From JAJXWB01 sp965246795 (GTDB taxonomy: Bacteria; Pseudomonadota; Alphaproteobacteria; Rhizobiales; Beijerinckiaceae): a stretch of 64,000 bases of DNA. The position numbers were made by a program, and so were the translations under genes. The DNA lies in assembly GCA_965246795.1 (NCBI GenBank), contig CBDFFN010000013.1:372001-436000 (forward strand), read 5' to 3'. This document shows positions 8,587 to 17,910 of the stretch, one piece after another (the stretch's first letter is position 1; each line of letters begins with the position of its first letter). The notes under the pieces were generated by a model. It was not told the DNA's origin, did not search any database, and saw nothing but the letters and a program-made list of their open reading frames with translations.

Positions 8587-9234
8587 TTGCCTAAAATTGA
8601 TCCCGGCCTTGCCGTTACGCGACGGGCCGCGCTTGCGGGCGGTGCTGCTGCAGCAGCTGCGACCAGCCTTGCACCGACTTGCGCGCATGCGCAGCAGCCT
8701 AATTCACTTCAAAGTCTTGGGCCGGCGATGCCCGTGCAGTTCACCGTCAATGGGCAACCTCAGTCCCTGTCCCTCGACACGCGCGTAACACTGCTCGACG
8801 CGCTACGCGAACATCTGCATCTCACCGGCACGAAAAAGGGTTGCGATCACGGCCAGTGCGGTGCCTGCACCGTCATTGTCGATGGGCGGCGCATCAACTC
8901 GTGTCTTACGCTTGCCGTGATGCACGAAGGCGCGCAGGTAACGACGATCGAAGGTCTCGGCACGCCGCGCAACCTGCATGCGATGCAGGCAGCCTTCATC
9001 AAACATGACGGCTATCAGTGCGGCTATTGCACGCCGGGCCAAATTTGCTCCGCTGTCGCCGTGCTCGACGAGATCAAGGCGGGCCTGCCGAGCCACGTAA
9101 CCGCCGACCTTAACGTGATGCCGCAACTGACCGAAGTGGAACTGCGCGAGCGCATGAGCGGCAACATCTGCCGTTGCGGCGCCTATTCGAACATCGTCGA
9201 AGCGATGACTGAAGTCGCCGGGAGGGCAGGATGA
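8587..9234 (+). CDS. paoA: Aldehyde oxidoreductase PaoA, 2Fe-2S subunit, Tat-exported
   Basis: PaoA is the iron-sulfur subunit of the periplasmic molybdenum aldehyde oxidoreductase PaoABC. The 215-residue product has two [2Fe-2S] clusters' worth of cysteines: GCDHGQCGACTVIVDGRR plus a later Cys, then GYQCGYCTPGQICS and SGNICRCGAYSN. It begins with a twin-arginine type leader (TRRAALAGGAAAAAATS). I chose the TTG at 8587 because AGGAG stands 8 bases upstream; ATGs at 8464 and 8563 are alternatives that lengthen the leader. Similarity to E. coli PaoA (YagT) as I recall it is high throughout. The stop overlaps the paoB start (ATGA). Confidence 0.92.
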   Translation: MPKIDPGLAVTRRAALAGGAAAAAATSLAPTCAHAQQPNSLQSLGPAMPVQFTVNGQPQSLSLDTRVTLLDALREHLHLTGTKKGCDHGQCGACTVIVDGRRINSCLTLAVMHEGAQVTTIEGLGTPRNLHAMQAAFIKHDGYQCGYCTPGQICSAVAVLDEIKAGLPSHVTADLNVMPQLTEVELRERMSGNICRCGAYSNIVEAMTEVAGRAG

Positions 9235-10181
9235 GACCCTTCACCTACGAGCGTGTGACGACTCCTGCCGCAGCTGCCGCCGCCGTTGCCAACAAACCTG
9301 GCGCCAAATTCATCGCTGGCGGCACCAATCTTCTTGATCTGATGAAGCTCGAGATCGAGACACCGACGCATCTCGTCGACGTCAATGGTCTGAAGCTCGA
9401 TACGATCGAGGCTACGCCGGAAGGCGGTCTGCGAATCGGCGCGCTTGTTCGCAACACCGATCTCGCGGCGGACACGCGCGTGCGGCGTGACTATGCGCTG
9501 CTCTCGCGGGCTCTGCTTGCAGGTGCATCAGGCCAGCTACGCAACAAGGCGACAACAGCCGGCAATCTGCTCCAACGGACGCGGTGCCCGTATTTTTATG
9601 ACCCGGGCCAGCCCTGCAACAAACGCGCGCCCGGCACCGGATGTTCGGCGATTGACGGCATCAGCCGACAGCTGGGCTTCATCGGCACGAGCAGCGCCTG
9701 CATCGCCACGCATCCCTCGGATATGGCGGTGGCGATGCGCGCGCTCGATGCGACGGTCGAGACGGTAAAGTCGGATGCGACGACGCGCAGCATTCCGATT
9801 GTCGATTTCCATCGGCTACCGGGCGACACGCCACATATTGAAAATGCGTTGCAGCCGGGTGAGCTCATTACATCCGTGACGCTGCCGAAACCTGTCGGTG
9901 GCGCGCATGTTTATCGCAAGGTGCGCGACCGCGCGTCCTACGCCTTTGCGCTAATCTCGGTCGGCGCCATCGTGCAAAAGGACGGCACGGCCCGCGTCGC
10001 TGTTGGCGGCGTCGCGCCGAAACCCTGGCGTGTCGAGGCGGCCGAAGGCGAATTAAAGCGCGGCGCACGAAACGCTGCGGCTGCGTTGATGGACGGCGCG
10101 CGACCGACCGAGCACAACAAGTTCAAACTGCCGCTCGTCGCGCGCACGCTCGGTGCCGTGTTGACGGAAGCGAAGGGCTGA
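9231..10181 (+). CDS. paoB: Aldehyde oxidoreductase PaoB, FAD subunit
   Basis: PaoB carries FAD and, unusually for xanthine-oxidase-family flavin subunits, a [4Fe-4S] cluster. The 316-residue protein starts MRPFTYERVTTPAAAA and shows the FAD-binding AGGTNLLDLMKLEIETPTHL. The cluster segment RCPYFYDPGQPCNKRAPGTG supplies Cys residues that continue into GC and later ACIATHPSDMA, giving four cysteines in the PaoB-specific insertion. Overlap of 4 bases with paoA and a 4-base gap to paoC show tight operon structure. Length matches E. coli PaoB (318). Confidence 0.94.
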   Translation: MRPFTYERVTTPAAAAAAVANKPGAKFIAGGTNLLDLMKLEIETPTHLVDVNGLKLDTIEATPEGGLRIGALVRNTDLAADTRVRRDYALLSRALLAGASGQLRNKATTAGNLLQRTRCPYFYDPGQPCNKRAPGTGCSAIDGISRQLGFIGTSSACIATHPSDMAVAMRALDATVETVKSDATTRSIPIVDFHRLPGDTPHIENALQPGELITSVTLPKPVGGAHVYRKVRDRASYAFALISVGAIVQKDGTARVAVGGVAPKPWRVEAAEGELKRGARNAAAALMDGARPTEHNKFKLPLVARTLGAVLTEAKG

Positions 10182-10185
10182 CGCG

Positions 10186-12393
10186 ATGAGATTCGACACC
10201 CCCGCCACCACCAATCCAATCGACCAGCTCAAAGTCGTCGGCCGCGCGACGGATCGCATCGACGGACCGCTGAAGACGACCGGCACGGCGCGCTACGCCT
10301 ATGAGCATCATGCTGTCGTTGCCAACCAGGCCTATGGCTATGTCGTCGGCGCCACGATCGGCAAAGGTCGTATCGCATCGATGGACCTCGCCGCGGCAAA
10401 AAGCGCGCCGGGCGTGCTCGCGATCGTGACGGCAGAGAATGCCGGCAAGCTCGGGAAGGGCACCTACAACGTCGCAAAACTGCTCGGCGGCCCCGAGGTC
10501 GATCATTATCATCAGGCCATAGCAGTCGTTGTGGCCGAGACGTTCGAACAAGCGCGGGCGGCTGCGCAACTTGTACGCGTGACATATGCAGCGACCGAAG
10601 GTCGTTTTGACCTCGCCGCTTCGATGCCCACCGCGGAGAAACCGAAGCCGACGGAACGCGAACCATCCGACACATCCGTCGGAGATTTCGACGCGGCCTT
10701 TGCCGCCGCCCCCGTAAAACTCGACGAGACTTACGAAACGCCGGATCAGGCGCATGCGATGATGGAGCCACCCGCATCGCTGGCCGTATGGGATGGCGAC
10801 AGACTGCTTCTGTGGACGTCGAACCAGATGATCGCTTGGGGAGCCGGCGACGTTGCCAAGACATTGGGCCTGTCGAAAGACAAAGTACGACTGATGTCGC
10901 CATTCGTCGGCGGCGGCTTTGGCGGCAAGCTTTTTGTGCGCGCCGACGCAATACTTGCGGCACTTGGTGCTCGCGAAGCAGGTCGACCCGTAAAAGTGGC
11001 GTTGCAGCGTCCGTTGATTTTCAACAACGCAACACATCGTCCGGCGACGATCCAGCGTATTCGCATTGGCGCGACGCCGGATGGAATAATCACCTCCATC
11101 GGACACAACACCTTCTCCGGCAACCTCGCTGGTGGAAAGCCGGAAACTGCTGCGAACCAGACGCGACTGCTGTATGCTGGCGCGCATCGCATGACGGCAA
11201 CACGGTTGTCGCAACTCGATCTGCCCGAAGGCAACGCTATGCGTGCGCCGGGCGAAGCGCCAGGCATGATGGCGCTGGAGATCGCGATGGACGAGATGGC
11301 CGAAAAGCTTCGGCTCGACCCCATCGTGTTTCGCACGAAGAACGAGACCGCCGTCGATCCCGAGAAGCCGCAGCGGCCGTTCTCGCAGCGGCAACTTCTC
11401 GAATGCTACCGCATCGGTGCGGAAAAGTTCGGTTGGGACCGGCGTAACGCGAAGCCCGGCCAGGTTCGCGATGGCCGCTGGCTTGTCGGGCTTGGCATGG
11501 CCGCCGGCTTCCGCAATAACTTGCTTGTTAAGTCCGCCGCGCGCGTTCGTCTCGACAAAACGGGTCTTGTCACCGTCGAAACCGACATGACGGATATCGG
11601 CACGGGCAGCTACACGATCATCGCGCAGACCGCCGCCGAGATGATGGGCTTGCCGCTTGATCGCATTGCCGTGGCGCTCGGCGATTCCACATTCCCCGTG
11701 TCGGCCGGCTCCGGCGGACAGTTCGGCGCCAATAATTCGACGTCCGGCGTCTATGCCGCCTGCATGAAGCTGCGTGAGGCTGTTGCATCGAAGCTTGGTT
11801 TTAATTCCGGCGACATCGAATTTACGGATGGCGTTGTGCGTGCCGGCAATCGCAGTGTACCATTGGCCGAAGCGGCGGCGGCTGGCGATCTGACGGGCGA
11901 AGACGCCATCGAATACGGCGACCTCGCGAAGCAATATCAGCAGTCCACCTTCGCGTCGCATTTCGTGGAGGTCGCTGTCGACGAGGCGACAGCCGAAATT
12001 CGCATTCGCCGCATGCTTGCGGTCTGTGCGGCCGGTCGAATTTTGAATCCAAAGACGGCGCGCAGCCAGGTCATCGGAGCGATGACGATGGGCGTTGGCG
12101 CAGCGTTGATGGAGGAGCTTGCGGTCGACACGAAGCGTGGCTTCTTCGTCAATCACGATCTCGCCGGCTACGAAGTGCCGGTGCATGCGGATATTCCGCA
12201 TCAGGACGTCGTCTTCCTCGACGAGGCTGATCCGATATCGTCGCCGATGAAGGCAAAAGGTGTTGGCGAACTCGGCATCTGTGGCGTGGCTGCGGCGGTC
12301 GCGAATGCCGTCTACAATGCGACTGGTGTGCGTGTGCGCGACTACCCCGTCACGCTCGACAAGTTGCTCGAGCGCATGCCTGACGCGGCGTGA
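10186..12393 (+). CDS. paoC: Aldehyde oxidoreductase PaoC, molybdenum-binding subunit
   Basis: PaoC holds the molybdenum cofactor (molybdopterin cytosine dinucleotide in E. coli) and oxidises aromatic and other aldehydes to acids. The 735-residue chain is close to E. coli PaoC (732). Visible motifs are NPIDQLKVVGRATDRIDGP at the start, GGGFGGKLFVRADA for the cofactor region, ARSQVIGAMTMGVGAALMEE, and KGVGELGICG, where Glu695 aligns with the catalytic glutamate Glu692 of E. coli. No export signal is present, as expected, because it is carried out with PaoA. The maturation chaperone gene paoD, which follows paoC in E. coli, is not here; the next gene is a convergent Nudix hydrolase. Confidence 0.95.
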   Translation: MRFDTPATTNPIDQLKVVGRATDRIDGPLKTTGTARYAYEHHAVVANQAYGYVVGATIGKGRIASMDLAAAKSAPGVLAIVTAENAGKLGKGTYNVAKLLGGPEVDHYHQAIAVVVAETFEQARAAAQLVRVTYAATEGRFDLAASMPTAEKPKPTEREPSDTSVGDFDAAFAAAPVKLDETYETPDQAHAMMEPPASLAVWDGDRLLLWTSNQMIAWGAGDVAKTLGLSKDKVRLMSPFVGGGFGGKLFVRADAILAALGAREAGRPVKVALQRPLIFNNATHRPATIQRIRIGATPDGIITSIGHNTFSGNLAGGKPETAANQTRLLYAGAHRMTATRLSQLDLPEGNAMRAPGEAPGMMALEIAMDEMAEKLRLDPIVFRTKNETAVDPEKPQRPFSQRQLLECYRIGAEKFGWDRRNAKPGQVRDGRWLVGLGMAAGFRNNLLVKSAARVRLDKTGLVTVETDMTDIGTGSYTIIAQTAAEMMGLPLDRIAVALGDSTFPVSAGSGGQFGANNSTSGVYAACMKLREAVASKLGFNSGDIEFTDGVVRAGNRSVPLAEAAAAGDLTGEDAIEYGDLAKQYQQSTFASHFVEVAVDEATAEIRIRRMLAVCAAGRILNPKTARSQVIGAMTMGVGAALMEELAVDTKRGFFVNHDLAGYEVPVHADIPHQDVVFLDEADPISSPMKAKGVGELGICGVAAAVANAVYNATGVRVRDYPVTLDKLLERMPDAA

Positions 12394-12399
12394 ACCGCG

Positions 12400-13047
12400 T
12401 CAGTCGGCGCTTTCCGCCAATACCTCTTCGAGCTTATCGCGGTTCGCGCCAAGCCAAAGCATGCCGACGACAAGCGGCACGCTACGCCAGGTGTCCTTCG
12501 CCGTGAGATCCAGTGCGGCACCGATCGGCGCGAGGAACGGTTTGATGATCTCGCCTTCTTCTTCGTGGCCGGCGAGTTCGGGGAGGTCGCGAGAGTCCAC
12601 CTCCGCCACAAACAAGTTCATCAATTCGTCCGAGAAGGCGCCGGCGGGGATGAAGGTCAGCACCTTCGCAAGCCGCTTCGGCGTGAGCCCGATCTCCTCC
12701 TGACATTCGCGGATCGCAGCGGCGCGCGCGCCTTCGTCACCATCGATACGACCAGCGACGATCTCGACGAGTTCGCCACGGCCAGTCGCGAGATGCGCGG
12801 CGATACGGAACTGGCGGATCAGCACCACCGCCTGTTTTGTAAGATCGACTACGAGGACACCCACGACCTCACCGCAGCGCAGAACCTCGCGCTCGAATGA
12901 CACCGGCTTGCCGTCGGGTCCTTCGATCGAGAAATGCAGACGTTCGTACGGACGATAAGCATCGCTGATCGTGTCGGTCGAATGAAGATCGACCGAAACC
13001 GCCTCATCGCCGGCGATCGGTGTCACAGCTTCAGCTTCCCGCGCCAT
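12400..13047 (-). CDS. Nudix hydrolase, ADP-ribose pyrophosphatase-like
   Basis: The 215-residue protein has a complete Nudix box GRIDGDEGARAAAIRECQEE followed by IGL, fitting GX5EX7REUXEEXGU exactly. Upstream, RPYERLHFSIEG and VLRCGEVVGVLVVDLTKQ match the N-terminal strands of the NudF/ADP-ribose pyrophosphatase group, and VVLIRQFRIAAH is the usual lead-in. The likely reaction is cleavage of ADP-ribose or a related sugar nucleotide, but substrate choice cannot be read from the sequence. It is convergent with paoC, 6 bases apart. Confidence 0.9.
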   Translation of the reverse strand: MAREAEAVTPIAGDEAVSVDLHSTDTISDAYRPYERLHFSIEGPDGKPVSFEREVLRCGEVVGVLVVDLTKQAVVLIRQFRIAAHLATGRGELVEIVAGRIDGDEGARAAAIRECQEEIGLTPKRLAKVLTFIPAGAFSDELMNLFVAEVDSRDLPELAGHEEEGEIIKPFLAPIGAALDLTAKDTWRSVPLVVGMLWLGANRDKLEEVLAESAD

Positions 13048-13216
13048 ACCAAAATTTTACCTGTCCGCGCCGTTCACTTAAATCTATCGCGGCGAGCACC
13101 AAGACGATGCACGTAAAACCGCCGCATGTCTTCATAGCCAGTTGGAACGATTGCGGTGTGCTTCGCTTTTGCTGAGCGTCTGCGGGCCGATATCGCACAT
13201 CAATCGAGGTAGTAGA

Positions 13217-13510
13217 ATGGCATTCGATTCAAACGAAGCAGAGCTTCATTTCAACGGTAAGTGGGCGGTCGACGCGCTGCTTTTGATGGAATTCGGCGAC
13301 TGGTACATTGGCATCACCTCGCCATCCACGGGCAAGATCCATGCGATCATGCCTGACCCGACAGGTAGCGGACACATACGCCTTGGCGGTACCGGAAAAC
13401 TCACGGTCACCAATACCGAAACGGCAATGGTCGAGCATTTCGAAGCCAACGACCTCGTTGTCTTCCAGGCGACGAGCGGCCATCCGAAAGCACCAGATGC
13501 GCCTGCTTGA
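13217..13510 (+). CDS. Small conserved-looking protein of unknown function (97 aa)
   Basis: The ATG at 13217 follows GAGGTAG and opens a 97-residue frame beginning MAFDSNEAELHFNGKWAV. The protein is soluble, has no signal or membrane segment, and alternates hydrophobic and polar residues in a way that suggests a small beta barrel (ALLLMEFGDWYIGITSPSTG, IRLGGTGKLTVTN). I do not recognise the family. It lies alone between a divergent Nudix gene and a convergent DUF4337 gene. Codon use looks like the neighbours. Confidence 0.7.
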   Translation: MAFDSNEAELHFNGKWAVDALLLMEFGDWYIGITSPSTGKIHAIMPDPTGSGHIRLGGTGKLTVTNTETAMVEHFEANDLVVFQATSGHPKAPDAPA

Positions 13511-13521
13511 TCGGGCTGCGT

Positions 13522-14115
13522 TCAGTGCAACAGGTGCAGGATTGGCCCGAAATTGACGTAGGCGCCGACCAGCACGACCGCGCCAATCGCGCCGAGCGCC
13601 ATCGATCCGAACGCAAAAGCCATGATCGATGACAGCAGCGAGACGGACGCGAGCACGATCCCAAGTTGCAGGATGAGCGAGGCGACCTCATAGGCGTGGT
13701 ATTTCTCGAACGCCTCGTCGCGGCGATGCTCTGTGTCTTTGGCTTTCGCCATCAGCTCCTTGCGGCCTTCGTTCTTGTCGGGCTCGCTCTCCCAGCGGTC
13801 AATCGTCGCTTGCCACTGCGAGAACTGCTTCTGCGCTTCGGGGCTTGGGGTCGGGTTTGCAAGTCGCGCGCCTTCCAGCGCCGTGCGCACACCGGTCTGG
13901 CGAACCGTTTTCGCCTGATAGAAATTCCACGTGTCGCTGGCTTCGATATTCAGCACCAGCCCCTTTGTCTGCGCCGATTTGCCGAGCATCTCCGACACGG
14001 CAAGCATCAGCGCCAGCACCGAGATGAGCAGGCCAATCAGCTTCGCGTGGCTCGTGCCGTGGTGCGCCGCATCGTGCGTCGCCTCGTGTGCAACTTCGTG
14101 GATAGCTTCGGACAC
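13522..14115 (-). CDS. DUF4337-like membrane protein
   Basis: The 197-residue protein starts with a histidine-rich, soluble stretch (HEVAHEATHDAAHHGTSH), then a membrane segment LIGLLISVLALMLAVSEML, a polar domain of about 80 residues containing NIEASDTWNFYQAKTVRQT, and two more hydrophobic segments near the C-terminus. This order, including the ASDTWNFYQAK signature, matches the DUF4337 family. Function is unknown. It is convergent with the 97-residue gene and follows the CoA transferase gene 58 bases downstream on the same strand. Confidence 0.8.
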   Translation of the reverse strand: MSEAIHEVAHEATHDAAHHGTSHAKLIGLLISVLALMLAVSEMLGKSAQTKGLVLNIEASDTWNFYQAKTVRQTGVRTALEGARLANPTPSPEAQKQFSQWQATIDRWESEPDKNEGRKELMAKAKDTEHRRDEAFEKYHAYEVASLILQLGIVLASVSLLSSIMAFAFGSMALGAIGAVVLVGAYVNFGPILHLLH

Positions 14116-14173
14116 CAGTTTCCTCCCCGCGCGACAGACATGCCGCGGCTGCTCCTAGCAGAAAATGCGACGA

Positions 14174-15313
14174 TTACGACGCCGCTGCGAATTCCGTGCG
14201 AATGGCCTGCGAATGTTGCCCGATACCAGGCACCGGGCCGAATTGCGGCGCCATGCCGTCGCGCGTCGCCGGCGGCGCAATGATGGAGGCCGGACCGTTC
14301 GGTGTCGCGACGGTCACGCGGCGCAAGGCGGGATGGGCGGGCAGATCGGCGACTTCGTTGATGAAGCCATAGGCCGTGCCGGCCTCGCCTAGCCGCAGCG
14401 CGACTTCCTTCCGCGAAAATCCCGCAAAGATGCGCGCAATCAGAGCGTCCATTTCGGTGCGATTGGCAACGCGCGCGGAATTCGTATCGTAGCCGGGTTT
14501 CGACGGCAGGTCCGGCTGGTCGAGCACGACACGACAGAAATTCGCCCATTCGCGCTCGTTCTGGATGCTGATGAGGATGGATGAGCCATCGGCGAGCGCG
14601 AACGCGCCATAGGGTGCGACGCTCGGATGCGCGAGGCCGAGGCGTTTCGGTGCGTTGCCGGTGCCTTCGTAATAAAGCAGCGGCACATTCATCCAGTCGG
14701 CCATGCCCGAAAACAGGCTTGTCTCGATTGCCGCGCCGATGCCGGTGCGTTCGCGCGCGAATAGCGCTTCGAGGATGGCGGCATGGGCCGCCATGCCGCA
14801 CGCGATATCGCAGGCCGACACACCGACACGGCCCGGGCCTGCGGGATGGCCGGTGATCGCGGCGAGACCACTCTCGGCCTGCACGAGCAGGTCGTAGGCC
14901 TTCATGTCGGTATAGGCATTACCGGAGCCGTAGCCGCTGATGTCGACCGTGATGAGCCGCGGATATTTTTCACGCAGCGCGTCCGTGCCGAGGCCGGCGC
15001 GCGCGGCCGCACCCGGCGCCAGATTTTGGATAAAGACATCGGCCCTCGCGAGCAGGCGATGCAGCAGCGCGGCGTCGTCCGGCTTCTTGATATCGGCGAC
15101 GAGACTTTCCTTGCCGCGATTGAGCCAGACGAAATAGCTGGAAAGCCCGTTGACGGACTTGTCGTAGCCGCGTGCGAAATCGCCTTCCGCGCGCTCGATC
15201 TTGATGACACGCGCGCCGGCGTCGGCCAGCCGCGACGAGCAATAGGGCGCGGCAACCGCCTGTTCCAACGCGACGACGAGCATGCCCGACAGTGGCTTCG
15301 AGAACTCAGACAT
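14174..15313 (-). CDS. CaiB/BaiF family CoA transferase (family III)
   Basis: Family III CoA transferases move CoA between carboxylic acids through an aspartyl-CoA intermediate. The 379-residue protein has the usual N-terminus PLSGMLVVALEQAVAAPYC, RLADAGARVIKIERAEGDFAR, the nucleotide-contact LNRGKESLVADIKK, and KAYDLLVQAESGL, whose Asp is the expected nucleophile near residue 160. The mid-region GVSACDIACGMAAHAAILEAL is also typical. The acid used cannot be named; sequence style resembles the mesaconyl/citramalyl-type group, but that is a weak inference. No partner lyase or dehydrogenase adjoins it. Confidence 0.9.
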   Translation of the reverse strand: MSEFSKPLSGMLVVALEQAVAAPYCSSRLADAGARVIKIERAEGDFARGYDKSVNGLSSYFVWLNRGKESLVADIKKPDDAALLHRLLARADVFIQNLAPGAAARAGLGTDALREKYPRLITVDISGYGSGNAYTDMKAYDLLVQAESGLAAITGHPAGPGRVGVSACDIACGMAAHAAILEALFARERTGIGAAIETSLFSGMADWMNVPLLYYEGTGNAPKRLGLAHPSVAPYGAFALADGSSILISIQNEREWANFCRVVLDQPDLPSKPGYDTNSARVANRTEMDALIARIFAGFSRKEVALRLGEAGTAYGFINEVADLPAHPALRRVTVATPNGPASIIAPPATRDGMAPQFGPVPGIGQHSQAIRTEFAAAS

Positions 15314-15486
15314 GGCGGCCGGTTTTGCTCACGGTTTTGGCCTCGACGCTCCGTAATGTGCGGAGATGACGATGGCGCAACGGCAGCGTCAAGCTGGCTT
15401 TGCGGAGCATGCGACGGTCGCAAGATCGCCGCCCGCGCACTATCTGCAGAACGTCCCCTTCCCGCCTGTCACGAGTCTTTTGCCGC

Positions 15487-17340
15487 ATGTTCGACTGGCT
15501 CGAGCGTCGGATCGATCCGTTCGCTCCGTTCGACGACACGGAAACGCCGCCCTCCACGGTCGGTCGCTTCATTTGGCACTACCTCACACCGATCCGCCCG
15601 TGGCTCGGCGTGCTGTTCGTCAGTTCCTTCGCCACGGGCGTGGTGGAATCTTCGCTCTATCTCATCATGGGATGGTTCGTAGATTTGCTGGCGCACTCGA
15701 CGCCTGCGCGGCTAGTGCTCGACCACGGCCCGGCGCTACTCTCCGTCGCCGCGCTCATCCTGGTGCTCCGGCCGCTGCTCCACACCTGCAACGAGGTAAT
15801 CTCGAACCAGATCATCGTGCCGCAGACGACGAACCTCGTCCGCTGGCGCACGCATCTCTACACGCTCGGCCACAGTCTCGGCTATTTCCAGCGCGACTTC
15901 GCGGGCCGGCTTTCGAACCGCGTGACGCAGGTCGGTCCGGCGATCCGCGAAATCGCCGTGACGTTGATCGACACGCTGCTTTACGTTGCGATTTTTGCGG
16001 TGACGGCGCTCGGCATGTTCGGCCGCATCAGCCTGTTGCTCGCGCTGCCGATGGCGCTCTGGATCGTCGCCTACGTGGTTCTGCTGCGTTTCTTCGTGCC
16101 GCGCGCGCAGGCCCGCTCGCTCGTCAGTGCCGAAGCGCGGTCCGCGACAGTCGGGCGCATCGTCGACAGCTATACGAACATCCTCTCCGTCAAGCTTTTC
16201 GCGCGCATCGCCGAGGAGCGCTCCGCCGTGCGCGATGCGCTTGCCGACTGGACACGCGCCTTCCTCAATTCGTTCCGCCTCATCACGACCGTGACGAGCA
16301 TTCTATCTGTCATGAATTCGATGCTGCTGGTCTCGACCGGTGCACTCGCCGCCATGCTTTGGTCACGCGGCGCGATGACCAGCGGCGAGACGGCGGCCGG
16401 ACTGGCCCTCGTAATGCGCGTGATGGCGATGTCGGGCTGGGTCATGCAGACCATCCGCGGTGTGTTCGAGAACATCGGCGTCATCCAGGAAAGCATGACC
16501 ACTATCGCGCGGCCCCACATGGTCGTTGATGCGCCGGATGCGAAGCCGCTTTTGGTGACGCGTGGCGCAATCCGCTTCGAGCATGTCGGCTTCCATTACG
16601 AGCGCGAAGACGGCGTCATCCCGGATCTTTCGTTCTTAATCGCGGCCGGCGAAAAAGTCGGCATCGTCGGCCCGAGCGGCGCCGGCAAGACGACGATCGC
16701 ATCGCTGCTGCTGCGCCTGCACGATCTGGAGAAAGGGCGCATTCTGATTGACGACCAGGACATCGCCGGCGTGACGCAGGACTCGCTTCGCCGGCAAATA
16801 GCAGCGGTGACGCAGGACACGTCGCTTCTGCACCGCTCGATCCGCGAAAACATCGCTTACGGCCGGCCCGATGCCTCCGCCGCCGAGATCGAGCGTGCCG
16901 CACGCCTCGCGCAGACGCACGACTTCATTCTCGCGCAGGAAGACCATAAGGGGCGGCGTGGCTACGAGGCGCATGTCGGCGAACGCGGCGTGAAACTGTC
17001 CGGCGGGCAGCGGCAGCGCATCGCAATCGCCCGCGTGCTGTTGAAAGATGCGCCGATCCTCGTGCTGGACGAGGCAACCTCGGCCCTCGATTCCGAGATC
17101 GAAGCGGCGATCCAGGATGCGCTCGCGACGCTCATCGAAGGCAAAACTGTCATCGCAATCGCGCACCGCTTGTCTACGATTGCGGCGCTCGACCGGCTGA
17201 TCGTTCTCGACAAAGGCCGCATCGTCGAAGAGGGAACGCATGCGCAGCTTCTCGGCATAGGTGGGCTCTACGCGCGCCTCTGGCGCCGTCAATCAGGCGG
17301 CTTTCTGGGGTCGGACGCGGTCGGCATTGCGGCGCAATGA
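15487..17340 (+). CDS. ABC exporter, fused membrane and ATPase domains (ABCB/MsbA type)
   Basis: The 617-residue half-transporter has about six membrane helices in residues 25-320 and a C-terminal ATPase with Walker A GPSGAGKTT, signature LSGGQRQRIAIAR, Walker B ILVLDEATSALD and the switch histidine in IAIAHRLST. It should act as a homodimer exporting lipids or hydrophobic compounds from the inner membrane. I start at ATG 15487 (MFDWLERRIDPFAPFDD); the frame upstream is open but lacks similarity and a ribosome site. It is divergent from the CoA transferase. Substrate is unknown. Confidence 0.93.
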   Translation: MFDWLERRIDPFAPFDDTETPPSTVGRFIWHYLTPIRPWLGVLFVSSFATGVVESSLYLIMGWFVDLLAHSTPARLVLDHGPALLSVAALILVLRPLLHTCNEVISNQIIVPQTTNLVRWRTHLYTLGHSLGYFQRDFAGRLSNRVTQVGPAIREIAVTLIDTLLYVAIFAVTALGMFGRISLLLALPMALWIVAYVVLLRFFVPRAQARSLVSAEARSATVGRIVDSYTNILSVKLFARIAEERSAVRDALADWTRAFLNSFRLITTVTSILSVMNSMLLVSTGALAAMLWSRGAMTSGETAAGLALVMRVMAMSGWVMQTIRGVFENIGVIQESMTTIARPHMVVDAPDAKPLLVTRGAIRFEHVGFHYEREDGVIPDLSFLIAAGEKVGIVGPSGAGKTTIASLLLRLHDLEKGRILIDDQDIAGVTQDSLRRQIAAVTQDTSLLHRSIRENIAYGRPDASAAEIERAARLAQTHDFILAQEDHKGRRGYEAHVGERGVKLSGGQRQRIAIARVLLKDAPILVLDEATSALDSEIEAAIQDALATLIEGKTVIAIAHRLSTIAALDRLIVLDKGRIVEEGTHAQLLGIGGLYARLWRRQSGGFLGSDAVGIAAQ

Positions 17341-17470
17341 CGGTCCGCTCGTATCCACGATTGAGGACATGCCGATCCAGAGGGAGTTTCAATCGAATCA
17401 CGCGGCCCCTTGCCCGCGCGCGCAAATCGGTTCAAACCGCGCCATCGTTTCAAAAGGAATGATTCTTACG

Positions 17471-17779
17471 ATGGCCAAGGCAACAAAAAAGACCCCGACC
17501 GAAAGCACGCTCACCCTGAAGGAAATCGGCGTTTCGCTCGCCGACCAGTTCGAGATGCCGAAGTCGCATGCGCTGCAGATCATGGCCGAGACGGTCACGA
17601 TGATGCAGAAGCAGCTGAAGAAGGGCGGCAAGGTCCGCATCTCCGGCCTCGGCATCCTGCAGGTGAAGAAGACGGCGGCGCGCAAGGGCGTGAACCCGTC
17701 GACGGGCGAAGCGATGAAGATCAAGGCCGGCAAGCGCCTGAAGTTCAGCGCCGACCGCGGCTTTAAGGCGGCGCTCTAA
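17471..17779 (+). CDS. HU family DNA-binding protein
   Basis: The 102-residue basic protein resembles HU/IHF: a helical N-terminal half (LTLKEIGVSLADQFEMPKSH), the turn GLGILQVKKTAARKGVNPST with GE following, matching the GRNPXTGE arm motif, and a C-terminal KLKFSADRGFKAAL-like end. It probably dimerises and bends DNA as a nucleoid protein. Two ATGs are possible, at 17459 and 17471; AAAGGA touches the first and lies 12-13 bases from the second, and MAKATKKT is the more usual start, so I use 17471. A strong terminator follows. Confidence 0.85.
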   Translation: MAKATKKTPTESTLTLKEIGVSLADQFEMPKSHALQIMAETVTMMQKQLKKGGKVRISGLGILQVKKTAARKGVNPSTGEAMKIKAGKRLKFSADRGFKAAL

Positions 17780-17837
17780 GCATCGCGAACGTCGCGCCCT
17801 TATGCAGGGCGTAGCGGCCCTTTCGGCCAAATAAAAA

Positions 17838-17873
17838 GGGCTCCGGAGCGATTGCTTCGGAGCCCTTCTTTGT
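17838..17873 (+). terminator. Rho-independent terminator of the HU-like gene
   Basis: A 12-base-pair stem GGGCTCCGGAGC / GCTTCGGAGCCC encloses a GATT loop and is followed by TTCTTTGTT. The preceding A tract also allows function in reverse. It sits about 60 bases after the HU-like stop codon. Confidence 0.9.
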
Positions 17874-17910
17874 TGTTGGGACTGCGACATTAGACAATCA
17901 GAGCCGCCAC

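Noticed and set aside
10123..12201. 692-codon open frame antisense to paoC
   Set aside because: It lies wholly within a strongly conserved gene; the frame stays open because GC-rich codons seldom give stops on that phase. No family motif.
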